A DNA stretch of 64,000 nucleotides from Alteromonas sp. KC3 (GTDB taxonomy: Bacteria; Pseudomonadota; Gammaproteobacteria; Enterobacterales; Alteromonadaceae). This document shows positions 28,380-38,310 of the stretch, one piece after another; position 1 is the first letter of the stretch, and each line of letters starts with the position of its first letter. A model generated the notes under the pieces. It worked only from the letters and a program-made list of their open reading frames with translations, was not told where the DNA came from and did not search any database. Position numbers and translations under genes: made by a program. The stretch spans positions 4,464,001 through 4,528,000 of the forward strand of contig NZ_AP024235.1 in NCBI RefSeq assembly GCF_016756315.1. The letters run 5' to 3'.

Positions 28380-28688
28380 CTAATAGGGAAGTTCCATACT
28401 AAATGGCAGCGCCATTTGTTCAGCACTTTTGGGTGGATTACCTATCATTTCATCGTAAGGGGTGTCGTGTTTCATGACCGCTTTTGCAACGCTGCAATGT
28501 GCAAATGCTTCTCGAATATGGCCGGCGCTAAAAAAACGCATTGGTTTATCTTTTGTGTCGTACACCATACCGCTTTTATCGCCAATAGAAAGATAAACAA
28601 GATAAACGTTCATCTCGTAAGATTGCACTTCCAAATAATCGATTGCCGTCGGCGTATCTTCAATATCTTTAAAATAGAACTTATGCAT
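28380..28688 (-). CDS. DUF6482-like hypothetical protein
   Basis: A 102-residue protein with a GAGGT site 8 bases before the ATG. The pattern YLVYLSIGDKSGMVYD, then HIREAF and the C-terminal DTPYDEMIGNP matches the small DUF6482-type proteins of marine gammaproteobacteria (from memory). Soluble, no signal peptide. Function unknown. Confidence 0.7.
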   Translation of the reverse strand: MHKFYFKDIEDTPTAIDYLEVQSYEMNVYLVYLSIGDKSGMVYDTKDKPMRFFSAGHIREAFAHCSVAKAVMKHDTPYDEMIGNPPKSAEQMALPFSMELPY

Positions 28689-28820
28689 ACATACCTCATT
28701 AAGCTTAACGCTAGGGCATGCACTGTGGTTGATAATACATGACGTGCGGTATGTTAAACTTTGGGGACATACCGCTACGAAATAATGCTTTGCGCTTACC
28801 TAGCGTAGTAGGTAATTACG

Positions 28821-30071
28821 TTAGGCGAGGTTATCAGGTTCAGTGGGCAGGACCGCTTCTTCAAGCGGTGGGCGATGCTGAGTATGACGCACGGCATTAG
28901 CTAACATGAATAAACTTGCGAACGAACACAGAGTATAAACAATTGCCGCAACACCCATGCCGCCAGCGACCCACATCAGTGGAAATACGAGTAGACGGGG
29001 TCCTTCCATTGCCAGTGACATTTTTGACTGAGACAGGATGAACCCATTTTGAATACTCATAACAATAACAGTTGCAACGGCTATGAGTTGGTGACTAGTA
29101 GGCAATGCATTAATATTTAGCAATAAATATAGCGTTACACCTAGCATAATCAGGTGCTGAACAAGACTGTAGCGCGTTACTGCTTTGTGTAGTTTTGGAT
29201 GGTATTTTTTAAATTCACTCAACGGCTTTTTTTCCTGCACGAAGCGCATAGATACATCTTCAGGTCGCCACCCTGTGCGACCAAACCATACGCGGAATTT
29301 ATCTTTCCATGACCGAGTGTAATAGCTGTCCCTCGCTAATTGACTGTAAATTTGTAAGTTGGCCCATATAGGGTTAAAGCTTTTAAGTGCACCGCGTATT
29401 CCATACACCGGTGGCTCCTCGTCAAGCTCGGGAATAAAAGTACCAAAAAGGCGATCCCAAAGAATAAATACCCCGCCGTAATTCTTATCAATATAGACGC
29501 GGTTTTGCGCGTGATGTACGCGATGGTTAGACGGCGTAACAAAGACGTACTCCATCCAGCCTAAGGTTTTGATATGCTGCGTGTGTACCCAGAATTGATA
29601 CACCAAATTAAGTGCCCCAACCGTAATAATCATCTCGGGCTCAAATCCTACTAAAGCCAATGGCAGATAGAACACCCAACTAAACAAGGCACCGCTGGTT
29701 TGTCTTAATGCTGTAGTAAGGTTGTAGTCTTCGCTTGAGTGATGCACAACATGTGCTGCCCACAAGATACTCATCTCGTGGCCCATTCGATGGTTCCAAT
29801 AGTAAAAAAAGTCGTAAGCGACAAAAGCAATTACCCATACCCACCATGCATCTGGCAAGGAGAACAACGCAATGGCGTCGTATACTAAAACATAGATGGT
29901 AAACGGAATGAGTTGGTGGCCGATGGCAACGACGCGAGACAAAACCCCAGCGCTTAAACTGGTTATGGCGTCGTTCGTGCGATAGTGCCCCGTTTTTCTT
30001 TTGTAATCGACATAAAGCTCAATGCCAATTAACAGAAAAAACAGTGGGATAGCGAATAATATTACGGTCAT
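28821..30071 (-). CDS. Sterol desaturase/fatty acid hydroxylase family protein
   Basis: A 416-residue integral membrane protein with the three His boxes of the di-iron hydroxylase superfamily: HRMGHE, HVVHHS and HRVHHA. Several membrane helices precede and follow them; the C-terminal 110 residues add a further membrane part after the domain. Such enzymes insert oxygen in or desaturate lipid chains. In gammaproteobacteria the substrate is usually unknown (lipid, ornithine lipid or carotenoid), and nothing nearby fixes it. Confidence 0.9.
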   Translation of the reverse strand: MTVILFAIPLFFLLIGIELYVDYKRKTGHYRTNDAITSLSAGVLSRVVAIGHQLIPFTIYVLVYDAIALFSLPDAWWVWVIAFVAYDFFYYWNHRMGHEMSILWAAHVVHHSSEDYNLTTALRQTSGALFSWVFYLPLALVGFEPEMIITVGALNLVYQFWVHTQHIKTLGWMEYVFVTPSNHRVHHAQNRVYIDKNYGGVFILWDRLFGTFIPELDEEPPVYGIRGALKSFNPIWANLQIYSQLARDSYYTRSWKDKFRVWFGRTGWRPEDVSMRFVQEKKPLSEFKKYHPKLHKAVTRYSLVQHLIMLGVTLYLLLNINALPTSHQLIAVATVIVMSIQNGFILSQSKMSLAMEGPRLLVFPLMWVAGGMGVAAIVYTLCSFASLFMLANAVRHTQHRPPLEEAVLPTEPDNLA

Positions 30072-30346
30072 ACCAATACATTAAACTATACAAGCACAAA
30101 TGTTAAACAATTGTTTTATAAATAGCTGCTCTATTTACATTTTAAACGGCTACTTTCTTTTACAGTGAACATGGTTAATTCGCAAATTACGACATAAAAG
30201 CAATCGAAAAGTGGCTTTTTGACGTTTAAATCTTCATGAAAAGAGGAATTTACACAACAAGGGAACATTTCTCTTGCTTGAACTTCTAATATTAGGTGTT
30301 ATCTCTGATAGTATTAGAAAAGGATAGTTTTCGTAGCGGAGTCAAT

Positions 30347-31207
30347 ATGAGCGAGTCGTCAGAAAAGAAATCGTTAGGCCCACATTTTATTATTGTTGGT
30401 GTTCTTCTCATCGTTATTTTGGCTGTAGTGTTTTGGCCAAGCGACAAAGAGCCTGAGGTGGTAGAAGCCCCTGAGCCGGAAGTCGTTCAGCCTGAAGAAA
30501 CGCCTACCATAGAGCCAGAAGTATTCGAAACACAACCTGTTGCGCCTACTGTTGAACTTGAAGAGAAAGACGAAGTTGAACCCCTTCCAGAGGTTGTTGA
30601 CGAAAAGCCTGAACCACTAGATTCGAGTGACCCTGCGATCAAGTCGTCACTTATTAACAGTTCTTCGGCCGATGAAGACACCGTCAATCGAATGTTAGTG
30701 AATGAAGGTTTGTTGCAACGCTTTGTCGTTTCAGCGACTAATTTGGCCAACAATGAAATGGCACCAAACCATCAATTACTCACGCCTCCTGAACAAAGTT
30801 TCCGCGTTTATTCGCAAGCGGGTAAACAGTGGATTGATGCCGCTAGTTACAAACGCTATACCCCCTATGTGGATATGCTGGAATCGTTTGACAACGAAGC
30901 CTTATTAAACGTTTATGCTATTTATAAAGGCGATATCCAAGCCAAATACGCGGAAATTGGTAATCCTGACCAGGACTTTAATGAAGTACTGTTAGACGCC
31001 ATTGACCAATTACTCGATACGCCAGAAGTGCCTGTGCCGGTTGAAGTGTACACCGACTCAGTTGCTTATAAATATGCTGATGAACGTTTAGAAAATCTTA
31101 ATGAGCCACAAAAGCAATTACTGCGAACAGGCCCAGATAATATGCGTCGTATTAAAGCAAAATTGCGCGAGCTTAAAGTTTTGGTTGAAGAGCGTGGATC
31201 TAACTAG
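30347..31207 (+). CDS. DUF3014 membrane-anchored protein
   Basis: A 286-residue protein starting at the ATG at 30347 (GCGGAG upstream). One membrane helix (about 14-33) is followed by a Pro/Glu/Val-rich linker (about 37-100) and a conserved C-terminal domain with VNEGLLQRFVVSATNLAN and YTPYVDMLESFD. This matches DUF3014, a periplasmic domain of unknown function. It overlaps the DUF1285 gene by 14 bases; the pair is commonly found together in this group. Confidence 0.88.
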   Translation: MSESSEKKSLGPHFIIVGVLLIVILAVVFWPSDKEPEVVEAPEPEVVQPEETPTIEPEVFETQPVAPTVELEEKDEVEPLPEVVDEKPEPLDSSDPAIKSSLINSSSADEDTVNRMLVNEGLLQRFVVSATNLANNEMAPNHQLLTPPEQSFRVYSQAGKQWIDAASYKRYTPYVDMLESFDNEALLNVYAIYKGDIQAKYAEIGNPDQDFNEVLLDAIDQLLDTPEVPVPVEVYTDSVAYKYADERLENLNEPQKQLLRTGPDNMRRIKAKLRELKVLVEERGSN

Positions 31208-31778
31208 ATTTCAACAGCAGTTAAAGGGCACGTCTTCTAAGACGCGCTCTTTGCCGCCTGTCGAAAAATGGGATCCTGATTTTTGTGGTGACATTAATCT
31301 AACCATTGCATTAGATGGCCGATGGTTTTATGAAGGAAGCCCTATAGGTAGGGCAAGCCTTGTTCAATTATTTGCGTCGGTACTCAAAAGAGAAGGCGAC
31401 AATTACTTTTTGGTTACCCCAGTAGAAAAAGTGGGGATTACGGTTGAAGATACGCCTTTTTTGGTCACGCAATGGCAGAAAACTACAGCCAAAGACACTA
31501 ATCAGGCCTACTATTTATTCACCACACAAACCGGCGATGAAATACGCCTAGACGACCCTGCTCAATTAACGCTTCGCGTTCCACCTAAAGCAATTCAAGA
31601 TGCCGATGCCACACCTATTCCTTACCTTTGTGTGCGACGCAACCTCTGGGCCAGGCTTCATCAAAATGTCTATTATCAATTGCTAGAACAGGCAGAGGAA
31701 ACTACCACGGCAACTGGCACGCAATTTTCTATCACAAGTGGCAATAGCACGTTCGTTATTGGTGAAGTAAACGCATAA
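31194..31778 (+). CDS. DUF1285 protein
   Basis: A 194-residue cytoplasmic protein. I chose the GTG at 31194 because the family starts shortly before LPPVEKWDPDFCGDI; an ATG at 31101 would add 31 residues read across the DUF3014 gene that look unlike the family. Conserved parts include DGRWFYEGSPIGR, YFLVTPVEKV and the C-terminal VRRNLWARLHQNVYYQL. The fold is known from structural genomics, function is not. Confidence 0.88.
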   Translation: MDLTRFQQQLKGTSSKTRSLPPVEKWDPDFCGDINLTIALDGRWFYEGSPIGRASLVQLFASVLKREGDNYFLVTPVEKVGITVEDTPFLVTQWQKTTAKDTNQAYYLFTTQTGDEIRLDDPAQLTLRVPPKAIQDADATPIPYLCVRRNLWARLHQNVYYQLLEQAEETTTATGTQFSITSGNSTFVIGEVNA

Positions 31779-31846
31779 CCGCAATTAAGTGTATTAATTA
31801 GCAACACTTTCGTTATAGTTTACAAAACAACCAAAAGAACACATCA

Positions 31847-33139
31847 ATGAAAAAGACCCTATTATCGCTAGGACTCGCCCTGAGTCTTTCATCGCTTTGC
31901 ACAAGTTCTGTAGCTGACACCTTAATTCACGCAGGTAAAGCTTTTACCGGCACATCCTCAACCCTGCTAGAAAAGGTGACTATCGTTGTAGATGGCAACA
32001 AGATTAAGGCCATTCAAAAAGGTTTTGTTGAGGCCGGTGAAGGTGATGAGGTTATTGACCTAAAAGGTCATACTGTTATGCCGGGGTTAATGGACATGCA
32101 TGTTCACTTATCATCACAACACGGCGGCCCGCAAACCTATTTAGAACGCTTTTCTCTTAACGAAGCTGATTATGCACTGCGCGGTGCAAACTATGCACAA
32201 GTTACACTTGAGGCTGGCTTTACCACAGTACGTAATTTAGGTGATAGCTATAACGAAACAATTGCACTTCGCAATGCCATTTCAAAAGGCATTGCAACCG
32301 GCCCACGCATTTATACCGGTGGAAAATCGATTGCTACAACGGGTGGGCACGCCGATCCAAGTAATGGTTTTGCGCATTTACTGCGCCCTGATGTCGGGCC
32401 AACACAAGGAGTAGTTAATGGAGAGGTGGAAGCTCGAGAAGCGGTGCGAACGCGCTATCAAGACGGTGCAGATGTTATCAAAATTACCGCTACAGGTGGT
32501 GTATTGAGCGTGGCAAAAAGCGGCCAAAACCCGCAGTTTATGACCGATGAACTCGACGCCATTGTGCAAACCGCAAAAGATTATGGCATGACGGTAGCGG
32601 TCCACGCCCACGGTAAAGAAGGGATGAAACGCGCTATTGAAGCAGGCGTTGATTCCATTGAACACGGCACCTACATGGACGATGAAATTCGCGCACTAAT
32701 GAAAAAGAGAGGCACATACTACGTGCCAACTATATTGGCAGGTAAGTTCGTCGCTGAAAAAGCGAAAATAGATGGCTTTTTCCCAGAATTGGTTAGACCT
32801 AAAGCGGCTGCCATAGGCCCATTAATTCAAAAAACCTTTGAACGTGCTCATAAGGCGGGCGTGAAAATTGCTTTTGGTACAGACAGTGGAGTTTCAGCCC
32901 ACGGTGATAATGCCAAAGAGTTTGCGCTTATGGTGGAAGCGGGTATGACACCTGCCAATGCATTACTTAGCGCGACTGTAAATAGTGCAGAACTCCTTGG
33001 TATTAGCGACATACTGGGCTCGTTATCTGAAGGTAAATTGGCCGACATCGTGGCAGTATCGGGCAACCCTCTAGAAGACATCTCTGTGATGGAATCGGTG
33101 TCTTTTGTAATGAAAGATGGGGTTGTTTACAAACAATAG
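31847..33139 (+). CDS. Exported metal-dependent amidohydrolase
   Basis: A 430-residue TIM-barrel hydrolase with a signal peptide (about 1-23, ending SSVA). Metal site: H85 and H87 in MDMHVHLS, H253/H255 in VAVHAHG, H273 in IEHGT and D346 in FGTDSG; a Lys in [10 protein letters not shown] is the likely carboxylated bridge. The pattern is that of the Xaa-Pro dipeptidase/imidazolonepropionase-related subgroup, which in marine bacteria includes exported peptidases acting on proline dipeptides. Substrate inferred only. The YqaA gene follows after 16 bases. Confidence 0.92.
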   Translation: MKKTLLSLGLALSLSSLCTSSVADTLIHAGKAFTGTSSTLLEKVTIVVDGNKIKAIQKGFVEAGEGDEVIDLKGHTVMPGLMDMHVHLSSQHGGPQTYLERFSLNEADYALRGANYAQVTLEAGFTTVRNLGDSYNETIALRNAISKGIATGPRIYTGGKSIATTGGHADPSNGFAHLLRPDVGPTQGVVNGEVEAREAVRTRYQDGADVIKITATGGVLSVAKSGQNPQFMTDELDAIVQTAKDYGMTVAVHAHGKEGMKRAIEAGVDSIEHGTYMDDEIRALMKKRGTYYVPTILAGKFVAEKAKIDGFFPELVRPKAAAIGPLIQKTFERAHKAGVKIAFGTDSGVSAHGDNAKEFALMVEAGMTPANALLSATVNSAELLGISDILGSLSEGKLADIVAVSGNPLEDISVMESVSFVMKDGVVYKQ

Positions 33140-33155
33140 AAAATGAAAGGGTTAC

Positions 33156-33743
33156 ATGGCACTCGGTAAGAAAGTAAAAAAGAAAACCAAGCAACTGGTT
33201 GACTCAAAGCACATGTTAAAAGGCATTACCTTTGCGTCATTTCTCGAGTCCACTATCGTACCCATTCCACTAGAAGCGGTTATGGTGCCATTAATGCAGG
33301 CTAGACGAGAATCACTCTGGCAAATCGCATTAATGGCTACTATCGGCTGTGTTTTAGGGGCAATATTTGGTTATGCCTTGGGTTATTACCTATTTGACCT
33401 TGTCGGGCAATGGGCAATAGACACCTTTTTTAGCCAATCCCAGTTTGATAGCGTTAAAACCAAAATGGAAAACCAAGGCTTTTGGTTTGTGATGACGTTG
33501 GGCATCGCGCCCATTCCTTTTCAAGTTGCCATGCTTGCCGCAGGTGCCACCCAATATTCTCTCGGGCTCTTTTTGCTCGCAACTGTGATAGCACGTTCGT
33601 TGCGTTATTTCGGCCTAGCAGCTGTGGTGTACTACACCGGTGATAAAGCAGAGCAACTCATTAAGCGCTACAGAATGAAAGCCGTTATCGCAATTACGTT
33701 GGTGGTATTGCTGTTGTGGTGGCTATCCAATTTAATTCGTTAG
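33156..33743 (+). CDS. YqaA/DedA-like membrane protein
   Basis: A 195-residue protein with a basic N-terminus and several hydrophobic segments. The re-entrant motif FLESTIVPIPLEAVMVPL and the second GIAPIPFQVAMLAAGA are typical of the SNARE-associated/VTT (DedA, YqaA) family, thought to move lipids between membrane leaflets. AAGGG lies just before the ATG; probably co-transcribed with the amidohydrolase. Confidence 0.87.
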   Translation: MALGKKVKKKTKQLVDSKHMLKGITFASFLESTIVPIPLEAVMVPLMQARRESLWQIALMATIGCVLGAIFGYALGYYLFDLVGQWAIDTFFSQSQFDSVKTKMENQGFWFVMTLGIAPIPFQVAMLAAGATQYSLGLFLLATVIARSLRYFGLAAVVYYTGDKAEQLIKRYRMKAVIAITLVVLLLWWLSNLIR

Positions 33744-33816
33744 CACTTTCGGGCGTACACAGTCTGCTATAATTTCACTGTCGATTAACGGGATAGATTT
33801 TTTCAACTTTACATTT

Positions 33817-33835
33817 GATAATAATTCTCATTTGC
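33817..33835 (+). promoter_or_regulatory. Putative Fur box
   Basis: The 19-mer GATAATAATTCTCATTTGC matches the GATAATGATAATCATTATC consensus at 14 positions. It ends 31 bases before the next start codon, which suggests iron-dependent repression of the two small genes that follow. Confidence 0.6.
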
Positions 33836-33865
33836 ACTAATGTAAGAAAAAAAGGAGGTGCAAAT

Positions 33866-34327
33866 ATGAATTCCCAGCGATTATGCCCTGTTTACCGAAA
33901 GTGGTTACAACTACACCCAGCTAACGCTCGCGCGCATCGACTAAGCTTACAAATTCAGGCACAAGAAGCCCATCAACAAGGCAAAAGCGCGTTTGCCCGT
34001 GACAAGTGTTATCAAGCATTTGAAACAGCAAAGGTCGTGCTGACTGCGCTGCAACCGGTGTCGAAAAGCAATATTAGCACCGCCTATAACGACATCATTT
34101 CATTTGGCGCTTTGGGTATGTATTTGTCATCTTTACTTCAACGCGCATACAAAAAACATGAAGCTCACGAGGTGTTACAAGAGTGTCAGCAACTCCTTAT
34201 TGCGGTGATGCCACTACATGCAGCCAATCCTTCTGTTTGCCGTCTGATAAGCGCGGTTCAGCATTGTGTAGACAGCAAGGGCTTACCGCCTAATACACTG
34301 CCAGTGCCAAACGTGGCTTGTCACTAA
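33866..34327 (+). CDS. Unknown protein, likely iron-regulated
   Basis: A 153-residue, mostly helical protein starting at the ATG at 33866, with a near-perfect AAGGAGGT site. An upstream ATG at 33815 would read through the Fur box and is rejected. It has five Cys (one each in QRLCPVY, DKCYQ, LQECQQ, SVCRL and QHCVD), many Gln and His, and no signal peptide. The helical repeat-like pattern (HPANARAHRLSLQIQAQ) suggests TPR-like packing. I do not recognise a family. The Fur box and the next small Cys/His-bearing gene suggest a role in iron homeostasis. Confidence 0.75.
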   Translation: MNSQRLCPVYRKWLQLHPANARAHRLSLQIQAQEAHQQGKSAFARDKCYQAFETAKVVLTALQPVSKSNISTAYNDIISFGALGMYLSSLLQRAYKKHEAHEVLQECQQLLIAVMPLHAANPSVCRLISAVQHCVDSKGLPPNTLPVPNVACH

Positions 34328-34365
34328 AATTCTTTAAGTAAAAGACATGTAGCAAGGAGAACATT

Positions 34366-34545
34366 ATGCCTTCACAAAAGCATGATCACGAAGACAGCTT
34401 TATTGCGTTAAACGTTAGAGCTTCTGTGCTTAAGAAGATGCTCAGCGGTGAGAACTTACATATGAGCGACATACATTGTACCTGCTCTCAAAGCAAACAA
34501 GCGTTACAACGGCTTTTACTGCAAGCCGTTAGTACAAGCAAATAA
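34366..34545 (+). CDS. 59-residue unknown protein, second Fur-unit gene
   Basis: A small gene with an AAGGAG site 6 bases before its ATG, 38 bases after the previous stop. The product starts PSQKHDHEDSFIALNVRA, then MSDIHCTCSQSKQALQRLLLQA, with HxH-like and CxC motifs that could bind metal. The strong ribosome site, the clean stop and the shared strand with the Fur-box gene support it as real. Family unknown. Confidence 0.65.
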   Translation: MPSQKHDHEDSFIALNVRASVLKKMLSGENLHMSDIHCTCSQSKQALQRLLLQAVSTSK

Positions 34546-34644
34546 TGCGGAATGCCTAAAAAACAGACGTGATTGGATCGAAACTTGAAGGTCATTTGGA
34601 AACGACGCCCTATTTTGGCTAGTCTCACCACCTAAGGAAGACCA

Positions 34645-35454
34645 ATGACAAATGATTCTAAATGGTATCATCGCATAGCGAGAGCGGGCTACAGCGCTAA
34701 AACAATCATGTACGTTATGCTAGGTACATTCATTCTGTCATCGGTAATTAATTCACTTAATCGTGAAAAGGCGACTCAATCGCAAGTTTTTGAAACCCTA
34801 AAAGAACAACCTTTCGGGCAGTTCTTGCTTGGCGGGCTAGTTATAGGTTTAGCGTGTTACGCCTTATGGCGGTGGCTACAAACCTTCACTGAGTCAACGT
34901 CCAACGACGATAGTAAACTTAAAGCCACTATCACTAAATGCTTCTTTTTTATCTCCGGATTATTTTACATGGCTGCCGCATTTGTCGGCGCCAAAATACT
35001 GTTTTCGTGGCGTCAAAGCCAGTCAGGTGACTCAAAAGACAGCAGCCAAGAAATCAGTAGTTATTTGATGCAATTTGAGTGGGGCCTGCTTTTGGTCGCT
35101 GCCATAGGAGTAGGCATAATTGTTTTCTCTGGCATTCAATTCAAGCATGCCTACACGAAAGACTTTTTAGAAAAATTTACTATGAGCTCACTAAGCAGTG
35201 GGATACAGAAAAGTATTTCATTTAGCGGACGCATGGGTTATGTCGCGCGGGGCGTTGTTTATTTAGTAGTAGGTGGATTTTTTATTTTAGCGGCGTTAGT
35301 GAGCAACCCATCTGAGGCAGGAGGATTACAGAAAGTGCTATCAACTCTCATGGAACAGCCATTTGGACCGTATCTAATTGCTGGCGTAGGAGCAGGGTTT
35401 GTAATGTTTGGACTTTATTGTGGCCTAGAGGCCAAATACCGCGACTTAGAATAG
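34645..35454 (+). CDS. DUF1206 membrane protein
   Basis: A 269-residue protein with six membrane helices arranged as three two-helix repeats; each repeat begins with a R-x-GY-x-A/AR pattern (IARAGYSAKTIMY, SGRMGYVARGVVY) and contains a QPFG motif (KEQPFGQFLL, MEQPFGPYLI). This repeat is diagnostic of DUF1206. It is an inner membrane protein of unknown function. AAGGAAG precedes the ATG. Confidence 0.9.
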   Translation: MTNDSKWYHRIARAGYSAKTIMYVMLGTFILSSVINSLNREKATQSQVFETLKEQPFGQFLLGGLVIGLACYALWRWLQTFTESTSNDDSKLKATITKCFFFISGLFYMAAAFVGAKILFSWRQSQSGDSKDSSQEISSYLMQFEWGLLLVAAIGVGIIVFSGIQFKHAYTKDFLEKFTMSSLSSGIQKSISFSGRMGYVARGVVYLVVGGFFILAALVSNPSEAGGLQKVLSTLMEQPFGPYLIAGVGAGFVMFGLYCGLEAKYRDLE

Positions 35455-35458
35455 AAGA

Positions 35459-35480
35459 GGCGCTACGCGCGCCCCTTTTT
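35459..35480 (+). terminator. Terminator between convergent genes
   Basis: GGCGC-TACGC-GCGCC hairpin followed by CCTTTTT; lies over the last codons of tusA. Confidence 0.5.
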
Positions 35481-35723
35481 AATGACATATTGATAGGGCA
35501 TCTCATCAGTTTGCGATGCCACTAGCGTATGGTCCATAAACCGACAAAAGCTTGGAATATCTCTTGCCGTAGATGGATCATCAGCGGTCACAGAAAGTGT
35601 CTCGCCATCGGCCAATTTACGAATATTTAGGCGGACCATCATCACAGGTTCAGGACAACGCAGCCCTAGTGCATCAAGATGCGTATTCGCATCACTGAAT
35701 GCTTTTGCGAAATCAGATGCCAT
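35463..35723 (-). CDS. tusA: TusA sulfurtransferase
   Basis: An 86-residue SirA/TusA-fold protein starting at the ATG at 35723; longer in-frame starts would read through pyrE. The [15 protein letters not shown] motif holds the active Cys that carries persulfide sulfur for tRNA 2-thiouridine synthesis. It overlaps the end of pyrE by 11 bases, an unusual coupling for a sulfur carrier. Confidence 0.9.
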   Translation of the reverse strand: MASDFAKAFSDANTHLDALGLRCPEPVMMVRLNIRKLADGETLSVTADDPSTARDIPSFCRFMDHTLVASQTDEMPYQYVIKKGRA

Positions 35724-36354
35724 AGCTTTCACGGTACTTATTGATAGCACTAATTTGCGCGTCGTGATCACCTTGTTCAGTAAGATAAGCGACCACATCT
35801 GCAAGTGACACAATAGAGATGACTTGCGTGTTAAAGTCTCGCTCAACTTCCTGAATAGCAGATAACTCGCCGTTTCCGCGTTCTTGTCTATCAAGAGCAA
35901 TAAGCACACCAGATAGGCTCGCTTGCTGCTGCTCTATAAGCGCCATCGACTCGCGAATAGCAGTGCCCGCGGTTATCACATCATCGACCAACATTACGCG
36001 CCCTTCAAGTGGGCTACCGACTAAATTGCCGCCTTCACCATGGGTTTTGGCTTCTTTGCGGTTGAAACAGTAAGGCACATCGAGGCCGTGTGAGTCAGCA
36101 AGAGCAACAGCCGTGGTCGTTGCAATAGGAATGCCTTTGTAAGCTGGCCCAAAAAGTACGTCAAACTCTACACCCGCATCCATAAGTGCATCAGCGTAAA
36201 AACGCCCCAACTTCGCCAAATCTCCGCCGCGATTAAACAAACCAGCATTGAAGAAATACGGGCTAACGCGACCAGACTTCAGCGTAAACTCACCAAACTT
36301 CAGTACGCCACGGGCAATAGCAAACTCAATAAAATCTCGCTGAAACGCTTTCAT
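35713..36354 (-). CDS. pyrE: Orotate phosphoribosyltransferase
   Basis: A 213-residue enzyme that joins orotate and PRPP to give OMP in pyrimidine synthesis. Seen: [37 protein letters not shown] and the PRPP loop [13 protein letters not shown]. Full length. It is located 10 bases after rph, as in many gammaproteobacteria, where rph transcription controls pyrE. Confidence 0.97.
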   Translation of the reverse strand: MKAFQRDFIEFAIARGVLKFGEFTLKSGRVSPYFFNAGLFNRGGDLAKLGRFYADALMDAGVEFDVLFGPAYKGIPIATTTAVALADSHGLDVPYCFNRKEAKTHGEGGNLVGSPLEGRVMLVDDVITAGTAIRESMALIEQQQASLSGVLIALDRQERGNGELSAIQEVERDFNTQVISIVSLADVVAYLTEQGDHDAQISAINKYRESYGI

Positions 36355-36363
36355 AATAACCTC

Positions 36364-37077
36364 TTACGCCAATGCTGCTTTTTGAATATCGAACAACTCA
36401 CGCAAACCGTGCTTACCAATTTTCAACATTTCGTCAAGTTCTTCAAACGAGAATGGTTCGCCCTCTGCCGTACCTTGTACTTCGATAAGCTTGCCAGTTT
36501 CTGTCATCACAATATTCATGTCTGTTTCAGCTGCTGAGTCTTCGGTGTATTCCAAATCAGCAATAGGCATTCCTTCGTAGATACCCACTGAAAGCGCTGC
36601 AATCATATGCTTAAGCGGGTTGGTCTTAATAATGCCCTTGCTGCGCATAAAAGTAAGTGCATCAACTAACGCAACACATGCACCGGTAATTGAAGCAGTA
36701 CGCGTACCGCCATCAGCTTGAATAACATCACAGTCTAGCGTGATAGTGTTTTCGCCCAACAATTGCAAATCAACAGCAGCGCGAAGAGAACGTGCGATAA
36801 GACGTTGAATTTCAAGCGTACGGCCACCTTGCTTACCACGTGCAGCTTCGCGTCCACTGCGCGTGTGCGTTGCGCGAGGTAGCATGCTGTATTCCGCCGT
36901 GATCCAACCTTTACCTTGGCCTTTCATAAAGCGCGGTACACCTTCTTCTACCGTCGCATTACACAACACCTTAGTGTTACCAAACTCCACCAGCACAGAG
37001 CCTTCAGCGTGGCATGTGTATTGACGGGTAATTGTAACAGGGCGAATTTGACTGGCGGTTCTGCCGCTTGGACGCAT
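36364..37077 (-). CDS. rph: Ribonuclease PH
   Basis: A 237-residue phosphorolytic 3'-5' exoribonuclease that trims tRNA 3' ends. The ATG at 37077 gives the family start [16 protein letters not shown] and has GGAG 6 bases upstream; a GTG 12 bases earlier would fall on that site. Conserved parts: RVMKG-like [22 protein letters not shown] (phosphate-binding region), [22 protein letters not shown]. pyrE follows directly. Confidence 0.97.
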   Translation of the reverse strand: MRPSGRTASQIRPVTITRQYTCHAEGSVLVEFGNTKVLCNATVEEGVPRFMKGQGKGWITAEYSMLPRATHTRSGREAARGKQGGRTLEIQRLIARSLRAAVDLQLLGENTITLDCDVIQADGGTRTASITGACVALVDALTFMRSKGIIKTNPLKHMIAALSVGIYEGMPIADLEYTEDSAAETDMNIVMTETGKLIEVQGTAEGEPFSFEELDEMLKIGKHGLRELFDIQKAALA

Positions 37078-37342
37078 AGTGTTCTCCACAACGTAAATGC
37101 TAAAAAGGGGGGCGATGAATGCATTATTTATCTGCTACAAGCAAGTTTAATAATGCACAGCGCAATAATGTCGCTAAGTATAACGCAATACCCCTAACCG
37201 TTAAAAACGAACTTTGTATAGAAATAAGGTTTTGTGCGCTAATATAAAGAGTACAAGAAAACCTGTCCGTGAAGATATTGTATACAACACGTTCCATTCG
37301 CGTTGTTTTTGCAGGTTTTCATATTTAATTTTAAGGAATTTT

Positions 37343-38206
37343 ATGATTTACAGCATGACTGCCTTCGCACGCGTAGAGACCAAGAAAGACTGGGGTTCCG
37401 CGGTGTGGGAAATTCGTTCAGTGAACCAACGCTTTTTAGAAACCTATTTTCGCTTACCTGAACAATTTCGTTCTTTAGAGCCGGTACTTAGAGAGCGATT
37501 TCGCAAAAAGCTGGCGCGCGGAAAAGTAGAGTGCGCTTTGCGTTTTACTGCAAACGATGCGGCTGTAACGAAGTTGAGTTTAAACGAAGAATTGGCCAAG
37601 CAAGTGCTTCACGCTGCAGACTGGGTGCAATCTCATGGACAATCTACCGGCGTTAACCCACTAGACGTGCTGCGCTGGCCTGGTGTTATTGCCGCTGAAG
37701 AAACCGATATGGATACCATTCACGGTGATGTTATGGCGGCATTCGACAAAGCCCTAACCGACTTTATCAGTGCCCGTGCGACTGAAGGTGAAGCGCTAAA
37801 AGGTATGATTACACAGCGTCTTGATGCTATTGAGGCCGAAGTCGAAAAAGTAACCGCTAAAATGCCAGAAATTATGGTATGGCAGCGCGAAAAAGTGCAA
37901 GCCCGTTTTGAAGAAGCGAAAGTTGAGCTAGACGCCGGTCGTTTCGAGCAAGAAATGATTATGCTTGCTCAAAAAGTGGATGTAGCCGAAGAGTTAGATC
38001 GCCTTAATGCACACGTTGCAGAAACGCGTAACATTCTTAAAAAAGGCGGAGCAGTAGGGCGTCGTTTAGACTTTATGATGCAAGAATTTAATCGCGAATC
38101 GAACACGCTGGGTTCGAAGTCAATTAGTACTGAGATCACGCAATCAGCTGTTGAGCTTAAGGTACTTATTGAGCAAATGCGCGAGCAAATTCAGAATATA
38201 GAATAA
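37343..38206 (+). CDS. yicC: YicC endoribonuclease
   Basis: A 287-residue protein; the ATG at 37343 has AAGGA 5 bases upstream and gives the family start MIYSMTAFARVE. The N-terminal YicC domain (SVNQRFLETYFRLPE) and C-terminal DUF1727-type domain (DVAEELDRLNAHVAE, GRRLDFMMQEFNRE, NTLGSK) are complete, ending in EQMREQIQNIE. YicC is an RNase involved in sRNA turnover. Its last codons seem to be the attachment site of the island that follows; the reading frame is restored by the island. Confidence 0.95.
   Translation: MIYSMTAFARVETKKDWGSAVWEIRSVNQRFLETYFRLPEQFRSLEPVLRERFRKKLARGKVECALRFTANDAAVTKLSLNEELAKQVLHAADWVQSHGQSTGVNPLDVLRWPGVIAAEETDMDTIHGDVMAAFDKALTDFISARATEGEALKGMITQRLDAIEAEVEKVTAKMPEIMVWQREKVQARFEEAKVELDAGRFEQEMIMLAQKVDVAEELDRLNAHVAETRNILKKGGAVGRRLDFMMQEFNRESNTLGSKSISTEITQSAVELKVLIEQMREQIQNIE
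38192..38206 (+). repeat. Putative attL core (yicC end)
   Basis: CAGAATATAGAATAA, the last four codons and stop of yicC; matches 52025-52039 in 13 of 15 positions. Confidence 0.5.
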
Positions 38207-38236
38207 TATCCATTTGAGTCCAAACACCTCCGCTAG

Positions 38237-38260
38237 AGCCCAGTAATACTGGGCTTTTGT
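38237..38260 (+). terminator. Intrinsic terminator after yicC
   Basis: AGCCCAGT-AAT-ACTGGGCT perfect stem followed by TTTGTGTTTTT. Confidence 0.85.
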
Positions 38261-38310
38261 GTTTTTAACGTCCAAATATTTTTGAATAATTTAGGCCAAA
38301 AATACAAAAA

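Noticed and set aside
30487..30753. Minus-strand Ser/Thr-rich open frame
   Set aside because: Shadow of the Glu/Val/Pro-rich linker of the DUF3014 gene; low complexity and no ribosome site.
37214..37342. Longer N-terminus for YicC
   Set aside because: The extra residues do not match the family and a ribosome site sits directly before the ATG at 37343.
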